Below are positions 8,031 to 13,120 of a DNA stretch of 13,120 nt, piece after piece. The stretch comes from an uncultured Roseburia sp. Its GTDB lineage: Bacteria > Bacillota > Clostridia > Lachnospirales > Lachnospiraceae. Numbering within the stretch: position 1 is the first letter of the stretch; every line of letters starts with the position of its first letter. The DNA lies in NCBI GenBank assembly GCA_947070915.1, contig CAMTDY010000068.1, forward strand, positions 1 through 13,120, given 5' to 3'. The notes beneath the pieces were generated by a model. It worked only from the letters and a program-made list of their open reading frames with translations. It had not been told where the DNA came from and did no database searches. Both the position numbers and the translations under genes were made by a program.

Positions 8031-9728
8031 TTATCTGTTTATGGAAACTAAAGTATTGGTTGTGAGCTGAGAGTCATCCGATAGAAGATAGACCACTGCC
8101 TTACCAAGAAAGAGTGGCCGTTGCATCTCGAATGGACGATTTCCTTTCAGATATTTCGCTATCCAATCCTGTCCACTCCCTGTAATTTGTGTCAGATCCA
8201 GTGTTGTACCATCATACAATACTGCATTTACACGGACATCCTCAGACCCAATGTCTGACTGGATCCGTAACAGCATCTCCTCAAGTTCAGCTTTCTGGGC
8301 ATAATACGTTGATTTATCCTGTTTATACAGCTTTTCTATATTGGAGGAGAGTACGATGCTTGCCTGCCCGTGCAGGCAGCCTTTTGTCTGCAGCATCCGA
8401 CATGCTTTATAAATGATGTCCTGTTTCATATTCATATCCACGAAGACAATACCATGCAGTTGCAGCTTGTTTTCTTTACAATACCTCTCTATGGAATCAA
8501 AGATAGAACTGTCGGCTGCACTGTCTGTTACAACGTGGGATTCAAGGAACAGATCATCCTGAATCTGGCACAGCTTCTGCTTTTCTGAACCTGCCAGAAT
8601 AACATTTGCACACTTATCGCTGAGATAACGGCTGATATATTCGCCTAATGGCTGGTCAGCTCCGACGACCAGGATGTTATGACCGGACAATGGACCAGCA
8701 GGAATCTTGTCATCGTCATAGTGTTCATTAGTTTCGATCACTGGAAGAATATTTTCCGTGGGAATCTCTGTAAATATCGTTCCCCATGATAGTCCTACAC
8801 CAAAACCGCAAAGAAATAATTTTACGCGGTCCATGCCGGAGAATTTATCCCTGTTGGCACAAAGGGTCAAGGGAACGGAGGTACCAGATGTATTTCCGTA
8901 TTCTTCTAACGAGCGCAGCTCTTTTCCCTCCGGGAGATCACAAGTAGCTGCAATATTATCCAGGATCAATTTCTGGGCCTGGTGAAAAACGTAGTAATCA
9001 ATTTCTTCTTCTTTTATGCCAAAGTGATCTTTGAATACTTTTACATCATCAGAGACATCATTGATAGCAAATTCAAAAACAGCTGTTCCATTCATCGTTG
9101 TCTCTTTGTCAAAATGATGGATAATTGCTTCAAATCCACTGCCATCAGATCTAGTCATGAATTTCAGATTGTTTTTTTCTACTTTTTCCAGTGCGATGGC
9201 AGCCCCGGCAGCCCCGAAGATCATTCTGTTTGCGATCATTTCAGGGGTTATTGTTTTATCTGGTGAAAGCACTTTACCTGCCGTATCTCCGATTAGCAGC
9301 AGCGCTTTATCGGAAATGCCGCAGGACTGAAGTAATGACGAAACCACATGAACCCCGACATTGAAACTGGAACAGCCCAGATTGATATCAAAGCAAACAC
9401 AGTCTTTCGGAAGCCCTAACCGATTTTGAAGGAAAAAGGCTGTTGATGGCAATTTATAATTAGGACTTTGTGAAACATAGATCAATATTTTAATCTCGCT
9501 GTTTTTCCAACCCAGTTTTTCCATCAGGGGTAAAGCTGCGGCGTAGCACAGATCAGAAGTTCTTTGTTGTGGCCCTGCGATATGGCGTTTTGAGACACCG
9601 GTAAGACGGATTTGTTTTTTGGTTCTTCTCGGACCAAGAACACTTATAAAATTTGTATTTTTCTCCAGATATTCTGGTACTGCGGATGCCATACCCTGGA
9701 TCTGAACATTGGGAAATTCACCAATCAT
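8031..9728 (-). CDS. Ketoacyl synthase III fused to a degenerate SDR domain
   Basis: A 565-residue two-domain protein. Residues 1-~340 are a FabH-type condensing enzyme with an intact triad: Cys119 (INLGCSS), His249 (VFHQAQ) and Asn279 (EYGNTS). Residues ~350-565 align with the neighbouring SDR but are altered. The glycine motif reads VGADQPLG, with the second glycine replaced by proline; the NAG motif is lost (VDMNM); and the C-terminal SGG is gone. Ser462 and Tyr475/Lys479 (YYAQK) remain. The stand-alone paralogue ends at the equivalent of residue ~338 (THYID against EHYDDD), so the second domain looks appended there. Start: ATG 9728, matching the paralogue's N-terminus; a GTG at 9737 is possible. 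The condensing domain should be active; the SDR part may be structural, an ACP-docking element or an altered reductase. A frameshifted or assembly-made fusion is unlikely because the linker is continuous and both halves are well conserved. Confidence 0.88.
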   Translation of the reverse strand: MIGEFPNVQIQGMASAVPEYLEKNTNFISVLGPRRTKKQIRLTGVSKRHIAGPQQRTSDLCYAAALPLMEKLGWKNSEIKILIYVSQSPNYKLPSTAFFLQNRLGLPKDCVCFDINLGCSSFNVGVHVVSSLLQSCGISDKALLLIGDTAGKVLSPDKTITPEMIANRMIFGAAGAAIALEKVEKNNLKFMTRSDGSGFEAIIHHFDKETTMNGTAVFEFAINDVSDDVKVFKDHFGIKEEEIDYYVFHQAQKLILDNIAATCDLPEGKELRSLEEYGNTSGTSVPLTLCANRDKFSGMDRVKLFLCGFGVGLSWGTIFTEIPTENILPVIETNEHYDDDKIPAGPLSGHNILVVGADQPLGEYISRYLSDKCANVILAGSEKQKLCQIQDDLFLESHVVTDSAADSSIFDSIERYCKENKLQLHGIVFVDMNMKQDIIYKACRMLQTKGCLHGQASIVLSSNIEKLYKQDKSTYYAQKAELEEMLLRIQSDIGSEDVRVNAVLYDGTTLDLTQITGSGQDWIAKYLKGNRPFEMQRPLFLGKAVVYLLSDDSQLTTNTLVSINR

Positions 9729-9743
9729 TTTTTGCACCAGCCC

Positions 9744-9962
9744 TTACGATAAGTAGTCACAAACATCCTGAACCGTGTGAAACATATTCATCTCATTTAC
9801 GGAAAGTTTTTTCCCAAACTCTTTTTTGGCAGCAGCCATTAAGGATAATTTACTTAAAGAATCCCATTCTTCAAATTCTTCCAGCACAGAGGAGGCAGTT
9901 AAGGTGCCCTCCTCCAAATCCATCAATTCTTCTAACATAGTAATCTTTTCTTCTAAACTCAT
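9744..9962 (-). CDS. Acyl carrier protein (first in operon)
   Basis: A 72-residue acidic protein with the EEWDSLSKL motif. Ser35 is the expected phosphopantetheine site, and the protein ends in the usual VCDYLS helix. AGAGG lies about 9 nt before the ATG. It is placed between the GNAT gene (29 bp gap) and the condensing-enzyme fusion (15 bp gap), which suggests it carries the intermediate used by the fusion protein. Sequence outside the DSL motif differs greatly from the second ACP, so the two probably serve different steps. Confidence 0.88.
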   Translation of the reverse strand: MSLEEKITMLEELMDLEEGTLTASSVLEEFEEWDSLSKLSLMAAAKKEFGKKLSVNEMNMFHTVQDVCDYLS

Positions 9963-9991
9963 TTTACATTTACCTCTTTTCGTTTTATTTT

Positions 9992-11008
9992 TTACGACCT
10001 TTTATTTCCTGGATGGTTAGGGCGGTCCTGGTCTCCAAATCCCCGGTATACATGTACTTTTTCCTTTCGCCATGCGTAAAAGTATATTTCCACATTTTTT
10101 TGTTCAAAAGGATCAAAATAATTTGGTATGATATTGGGATCCTCTGGACCTTTCAGCAGAAAGCCTGCCTGATGCAAAATGTTGTGGTCAATACCATAAC
10201 AATAAAAATCTATGTATTCATAATCCTCCTCCAGGAGAATTTGGTCTATTTCACTTCCAATATTAGCCAATTCAGTATCTTTTCCAAAAAAATCGACAAT
10301 ACGCAGTACCTTTGACGTCCCAACCACTTCTTCCCTGGCTGCAAAAGCACTTTTGATACCATGGCTTCCCTGTATGCCCCATACTTTATAAGTATAGTAG
10401 GGGTGCTGATAATACCGGTGTTCTATGTAAGCAGGGCTTCTTTCCGGGTAGTCTTTATTAAGCTCATCTGGATCTACCAGATCTTCAAATTCCCTAAAAC
10501 TCTTTAGTGGAACCAGTCTGTTCCTATGGTCGGTTACGGGAAGCAGGTTATAGTGGTGAATTTTTGCAATCTGAAAATCACGCTTTGTTCCCAATCGATA
10601 ATAATGGTGAAGTTTTCCGATTAAATTAGTTCCCAGTGCGTCAATTACTTTCGCATATCGCTTCTCTATGCCGACAGAAATGATATTACGGCAATGCATA
10701 TTCCGTTCAAAATACCGTGCCATTTCCTCCCCCAGCATTCGGTTCTCAGGATTATCCAGGGACTGGATCATAACGGTAGACATACAGGGATATTTCTGTT
10801 CTGCCATCGGAATGTATCCCATGGAGCCATAGATCCTGCCATCCACATCATCTTCTGCCAGGATATAAAAGACTTCTCTGCCTCTTACGTGCTGAAATTC
10901 AAACATAGTGCGGTCATTTCCCATAATATGTCCCTTTTTCCAGTGTTCATCAATAAACCTCATGATTCGTGGAATATCTTCATATACTGCCTGTCTGATC
11001 CGGATCAT
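9992..11008 (-). CDS. GNAT-family acyltransferase, first gene of the left operon
   Basis: A 338-residue protein whose N-terminus (IRQAVYEDIPRIMRFID...) is typical of GNAT acyltransferases. It resembles the ~330-residue GNAT-like proteins found in surface-sugar and flagellar-glycan loci, with FEFQ near residue 36, GRIYGSMGYIP near 57-67 and a C-terminal HRYYQHPYYTYKVWG segment. The likely role is acyl transfer to an amine, possibly on an amino sugar; the donor could be an ACP product of this operon or acetyl-CoA. The start is set at ATG 11008, 6 nt after AGGAGG and matching the paralogue at 12284; a GTG directly before it (11011) is less likely. Only about 30 bp separate the start codon from the left recombination site, so its promoter must lie in or beyond that site, on the invertible segment. 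Confidence 0.8.
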   Translation of the reverse strand: MIRIRQAVYEDIPRIMRFIDEHWKKGHIMGNDRTMFEFQHVRGREVFYILAEDDVDGRIYGSMGYIPMAEQKYPCMSTVMIQSLDNPENRMLGEEMARYFERNMHCRNIISVGIEKRYAKVIDALGTNLIGKLHHYYRLGTKRDFQIAKIHHYNLLPVTDHRNRLVPLKSFREFEDLVDPDELNKDYPERSPAYIEHRYYQHPYYTYKVWGIQGSHGIKSAFAAREEVVGTSKVLRIVDFFGKDTELANIGSEIDQILLEEDYEYIDFYCYGIDHNILHQAGFLLKGPEDPNIIPNYFDPFEQKNVEIYFYAWRKEKVHVYRGFGDQDRPNHPGNKRS

Positions 11009-11039
11009 CACATTCCTCCTGTGTGTGCTGGGGTAACGG

Positions 11040-11069
11040 ATGTATCCTTAAGATGGAAACTTAAGGATA
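11040..11069 (+). repeat. Left recombination site of the inverted pair
   Basis: The core is arm TATCCTTAAG (11043-11052), spacer ATGGAAA (11053-11059) and arm CTTAAGGATA (11060-11069). The arms are a perfect 10-bp inverted repeat, and the 7-bp spacer is asymmetric. This is the layout of a tyrosine-recombinase core site: two recombinase-binding arms around a 6-8 bp strand-exchange region. Positions 11040-11069 are a perfect 30-bp inverted match to 12137-12166. The site lies 32 bp before the GNAT start on the left and about 15 bp before the -10 region of the recombinase promoter on the right, so recombinase binding could also repress that promoter. Confidence 0.9.
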
Positions 11070-11084
11070 TGCGTCTGGTTTGAA

Positions 11085-11093
11085 TGTTATAAT
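11085..11093 (+). promoter_or_regulatory. Extended -10 promoter inside the invertible segment
   Basis: The sequence TGTTATAAT is a perfect extended -10 element (TGn plus TATAAT at 11088-11093), 16 bp inside the left recombination site and reading rightward. No good -35 hexamer is present at 16-18 bp spacing, which is common for extended -10 promoters. Transcription would start near 11100, about 20 nt before the recombinase ATG, with GGAGG at 11107-11111. Because it lies inside the segment, it turns around when the segment inverts. Confidence 0.65.
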
Positions 11094-11119
11094 CATTAAA
11101 AAATATGGAGGAAAAAGTA

Positions 11120-12100
11120 ATGAAATCACAAAAACAAAAAGACATAACGGTAGAGTCATGGATCAGGGGGTGGCAGAGAGAATACAGAAGTTATATTAAG
11201 GAATCCACATTTGCCACCTATTCAGTGGCAATTGAAAACCACATCCTTCCTTATTTTGGCAGGAAGAAAATAAGGAGTATCGGCCATGAGGACAACCAGA
11301 ACTTTATCCTGTTCCTATCCCAAAAGAGAAAGAAAAACGGTTCTGGAACTTTATCTCATAAATCCGTAAAAGATATTATGGCTTTGTGGCTGGGAATTCT
11401 GGAAAAGGCAGAAAAAAAGGGCTATGCCTGTCTCGGGAAAATGCAGTATCAGTATCCCCAAAATGGCGCTGTCATGGCCTCCAAAACCAATGGAAACTGC
11501 TTGACTTTGCAGGAGGAATATGAGATAATGAAGTGCCTGCAAAAACAGAGATCTTTGAAGAGTTTAGGGATTTCTCTGGCACTGGCAACAGGGATGCGGA
11601 TTGGTGAGGTTTGTGCCCTGCAATGGGGGTGCATTGATCTCTCTGAAGGACTGATTCATGTAAAACAGACGTTACAGCGTATCTATACCAAAGAAAATGG
11701 AATAGGAAAAAGTAAGGTCATTGTAACGGCCCCTAAATCTTTTCGTTCCAACCGGTATATTCCTTTGCCGGAAAAATACCTTCCCATATTAAAAAAACAC
11801 CAGGCGGGACCATTCGCCTACCTGCTGACCGGAAAAGAGGATAAATTTATAGAGCCCCGCACGCTGCGGGAATATTATAACCGGCTTATGAAAAGCAATG
11901 GAACAAAATATGTGACCTTTCATGGTCTGCGCCACACCTTTGCCACCCGTTTAGTGGAAGCTGGATGCGACTATAAGACAATCAGTGAGCTTTTGGGGCA
12001 TGCAGATATCAATACTACATTCCGCACCTATGTGCACAGTAATATGGATAAGAAAAGACAATTTGTGGAAAAAGCTGGGGATCTGATTGGGATAGGTTAA
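11120..12100 (+). CDS. Tyrosine site-specific recombinase (invertase candidate)
   Basis: A 326-residue phage-integrase-family recombinase that should cut and rejoin the flanking inverted sites by a covalent phosphotyrosine intermediate. An N-terminal SAM-like core-binding domain (about 10-100) precedes the catalytic domain. The full active-site set is visible: Arg160 in TGMRIGE, Lys206 in TAPKS, His268 and Arg271 in HGLRH, His294 in LLGHA and the nucleophile Tyr304 in FRTYVHS. The start is ATG 11120, 8 nt after GGAGG (11107-11111); an in-frame ATG at 11105 overlaps that ribosome binding site's upstream edge and has none of its own. There is no convincing intrinsic terminator between its stop and the right site, so transcripts should run on toward the next gene. 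It resembles Tn916/phage-type and Clostridia orphan recombinases; no excisionase or other mobility gene is present. Confidence 0.93.
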   Translation: MKSQKQKDITVESWIRGWQREYRSYIKESTFATYSVAIENHILPYFGRKKIRSIGHEDNQNFILFLSQKRKKNGSGTLSHKSVKDIMALWLGILEKAEKKGYACLGKMQYQYPQNGAVMASKTNGNCLTLQEEYEIMKCLQKQRSLKSLGISLALATGMRIGEVCALQWGCIDLSEGLIHVKQTLQRIYTKENGIGKSKVIVTAPKSFRSNRYIPLPEKYLPILKKHQAGPFAYLLTGKEDKFIEPRTLREYYNRLMKSNGTKYVTFHGLRHTFATRLVEAGCDYKTISELLGHADINTTFRTYVHSNMDKKRQFVEKAGDLIGIG

Positions 12101-12124
12101 GAAAAGACAAGTTTTGTCCGATAT

Positions 12125-12166
12125 AAAAAAAGGATGTATCCTTAAGTTTCCATCTTAAGGATACAT
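12125..12166 (-). terminator. Possible leftward intrinsic terminator formed by the right site
   Basis: Read on the minus strand, the 13-bp-arm hairpin of the right site (12134-12166) is followed by CC and then seven Ts (12131-12125). That is a stem plus U-tract, but the stem is A/T-rich. Rightward transcripts from the recombinase would form the same hairpin without a U-tract after it and should read through. It would block antisense transcription into the recombinase from the right, and would move to the left junction after inversion. Confidence 0.35.
12137..12166 (-). repeat. Right recombination site of the inverted pair
   Basis: The core is arm TATCCTTAAG (12137-12146), spacer TTTCCAT (12147-12153) and arm CTTAAGGATA (12154-12163). 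The spacer is the reverse complement of the left-site spacer, so this is the same site in the opposite orientation. Here the palindrome is longer, 13 bp per arm (12134-12146 with 12154-12166). It lies 36 bp after the recombinase stop and 117 bp before the second GNAT start. Confidence 0.9.
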
Positions 12167-12168
12167 TT

Positions 12169-12264
12169 ATGCATGGATTTGCATTAAAATGCTGCATGGA
12201 GGCACGGAATATAGATTATGGAAACTGTGCCAGGAGACTGGGGCAGTTTTTTTATAAACATTGA
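12169..12264 (+). CDS. Possible 31-codon leader ORF spanning the terminator
   Basis: ATG at 12169 is 7 nt after AAGGA (12157-12161), which lies inside the right arm of the recombination site. The frame (MHGFALKCCMEARNIDYGN... ending FFYKH, TGA at 12262-12264) runs straight through the terminator stem and T-tract at 12222-12253. A ribosome translating it would prevent that stem from forming, as in translational attenuation. It resembles no known protein, contains two adjacent Cys codons and could be a chance frame. Evidence is position and ribosome binding site only. Confidence 0.3.
   Translation: MHGFALKCCMEARNIDYGNCARRLGQFFYKH
12222..12253 (+). terminator. Intrinsic terminator ahead of the right-hand GNAT gene
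   Basis: Arms AAACTGTGCCAG (12222-12233) and CTGGGGCAGTTT (12238-12249) pair over 12 positions with one G.U wobble and one G-G mismatch. They enclose a GAGA (GNRA) tetraloop and are followed by seven Ts (12247-12253). It lies after the right recombination site and 30 bp before the GNAT start. Rightward transcripts from the recombinase promoter must therefore pass it, so it is likely a conditional attenuator and not an operon end. No independent promoter was found between it and the gene. Confidence 0.75.
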
Positions 12265-12283
12265 AGATCAGAGGAGAAAAATT

Positions 12284-13120
12284 ATGATAACAATTCGGCA
12301 GGCTGTATATGAAGATATCCCTCGGATCATGAGTTTTATCGATGAGTATTGGAAAAAAGGGCATATTCTTGCCAGGGACAGGAAGTTTTTTGAATGGCAG
12401 TTTGTAGACGGAGAAGAAGTAAATGTTTTTCTGGGGGTGGATGATGAGGCCGGAAGGATTTACGGAATGGTGGGGGTCATTAAATACAGTAATGGTCCGA
12501 ATCCAGATATTTCCGGAAGTGTCTGGAAAACGGTCAAGAGTTCTAATCCCGTACTTGGGATAGAACTGGAAAATTATATGTTTGGCCAGATCCAATCGAG
12601 ATATAACTGTTCTGCAGGTCTCAGCAGCAAAGCAAGCCGTATCTATAAAATGATGGGAATGACTCCTGCTGTGATGGATCATTATTACCGACTGGCTGAC
12701 ATAGAAGAGTATAAGATCGCTAAGATAAAAAACAGGATCATACCACAGGCAGAGGATACCGGATATTATCTGGAAGCTGTCCATAAGGTTGAGGAAATGA
12801 AAGAGGTCATTTCTGAAGAAGCACTTGCGGAATGTATTATGAGCAAGGACTATGCTTATATACAAAAAAGATATTTTGATCACCCGGTGTATCGTTATGA
12901 TATATGGAAAATCGTAAACCAAGATGGAACCCCGGCTTCTATTCTCATAACTAGGGAAGAACGGGTAGAAGATAGAAAAATAGGAAAAATAATAGATTTT
13001 TATGGGGATTTATATGATTTAGGTAAGATTACATTCCCAATTGATTTATTAATGAAAGAAAAGCAGTATGAATATATGGATGTGTATTCCTTTGGGATAC
13101 CGGTACAAATATATGAACAG
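12284..13120 (+). CDS. Second GNAT-family acyltransferase, start of right-hand operon (3' partial)
   Basis: The frame is open from ATG 12284 to the last base of the window, giving 279 codons with no stop. GAGGAG lies 7 nt upstream. The protein is a full-length paralogue of the GNAT at 9992-11008: the first ~35 residues are nearly the same (IRQAVYEDIPRIM, FIDE, WKKGHI) and the later KRYFDHPVYRYDIW segment matches HRYYQHPYYTYKVW. The middle is much more diverged (for example the 65-110 region), so the two may use different donors or acceptors. By analogy with the left side it probably opens another acylation operon beyond the window. An in-frame ATG at 12218 exists but lies inside the terminator leader and has no ribosome binding site. 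Confidence 0.85.
   Translation, partial: MITIRQAVYEDIPRIMSFIDEYWKKGHILARDRKFFEWQFVDGEEVNVFLGVDDEAGRIYGMVGVIKYSNGPNPDISGSVWKTVKSSNPVLGIELENYMFGQIQSRYNCSAGLSSKASRIYKMMGMTPAVMDHYYRLADIEEYKIAKIKNRIIPQAEDTGYYLEAVHKVEEMKEVISEEALAECIMSKDYAYIQKRYFDHPVYRYDIWKIVNQDGTPASILITREERVEDRKIGKIIDFYGDLYDLGKITFPIDLLMKEKQYEYMDVYSFGIPVQIYEQ

Larger units (their letters stand above)
11053..12153. mobile_element. Predicted ~1.1-kb invertible segment carrying its own recombinase
   Basis: The segment is bounded by the two oppositely oriented core sites and contains only the tyrosine recombinase gene and its promoter. Identical arms plus inverted spacers predict inversion, not excision. Inversion would redirect the recombinase promoter from the right-hand GNAT operon to the left-hand acyl operon. 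Inversion is inferred; it is not visible in a single assembled orientation. The alternative, a small transposon with terminal inverted repeats, is less likely because no target duplication is seen outside the sites and the core-site layout matches tyrosine recombinases. Confidence 0.65.

Noticed and set aside
9729..9737. GTG start three codons upstream for the condensing-enzyme fusion
   Set aside because: The paralogue's N-terminus aligns with ATG 9728; GTG cannot be fully excluded, but changes only three residues.
9839..9847. TTAAGGATA, similar to one arm of the recombination site
   Set aside because: It is a single half-site inside the ACP coding region with no matching opposite arm or spacer; probably chance.
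11040..12166. Small transposon or integrated element with terminal inverted repeats
   Set aside because: No target duplication, no other mobility genes, and each repeat is itself a palindromic core with a 7-bp spacer, which fits an inversion site better.
12218..12283. In-frame upstream ATG that would extend the second GNAT by 22 residues
   Set aside because: It has no ribosome binding site, overlaps the terminator, and the paralogue starts at the position equivalent to 12284.
12167..12922. Long open frame on the minus strand opposite the second GNAT
   Set aside because: It is antisense to a gene with clear family homology and a good ribosome binding site, and its translation shows no recognisable domain.

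Overview
The window looks like a chromosomal contig end from a low-to-moderate GC Gram-positive gut-type bacterium, most likely a Clostridia/Lachnospiraceae relative. This rests on strong GGAGG-type ribosome binding sites, protein flavour and the presence of a DUF1703-type ATPase/nuclease protein; the species cannot be named from sequence alone. The first 46 bases are not biology. They are the end of an Illumina P7/i7/Nextera transposase adapter left on the contig.

Region 1 (47-3153) holds the 3' part of an unrecognised acidic-repeat protein with a C-terminal membrane segment. It is followed, after a well-formed promoter, by an AAA-ATPase-like/PD-(D/E)XK protein of the DUF1703 type.

Region 2 (3136-11008, all minus strand) is a tight eight-gene operon. 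In transcription order it encodes a GNAT acyltransferase, an acyl carrier protein, a ketoacyl synthase III fused to a decayed short-chain dehydrogenase, a canonical SDR ketoreductase, a second acyl carrier protein, an AMP-forming acyl/amino-acid ligase, a second ketoacyl synthase III and a GT-B-like surface-glycan transferase. Gaps are about 13-40 bp. The set reads as a dedicated pathway that activates a small acid, loads it on a carrier protein, elongates and reduces it, and transfers the acyl group, probably to a sugar or glycan. The product is unknown.

Region 3 (11009-13120) is the most interesting part. A tyrosine recombinase gene is enclosed by a perfect 30-bp inverted pair of recombination sites (two 10-bp palindromic arms around a 7-bp asymmetric spacer, with the spacers in opposite orientation). 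A second GNAT gene, paralogous to the first gene of the minus-strand operon, begins just outside the right-hand site and points the other way. The recombinase and its extended -10 promoter therefore sit on a predicted ~1.1-kb invertible segment between two head-to-head paralogous operons. As drawn, recombinase transcription runs toward the right-hand operon; after inversion it would run into the left-hand acyl operon. The right output also carries a strong intrinsic terminator overlapped by a possible short leader ORF, while the left output has only about 30 bp between site and start codon. I propose a self-contained two-way phase switch, a tyrosine-recombinase analogue of the Hin flagellar switch, choosing between two glycan- or lipid-acylation operons. 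Inversion itself has not been shown.
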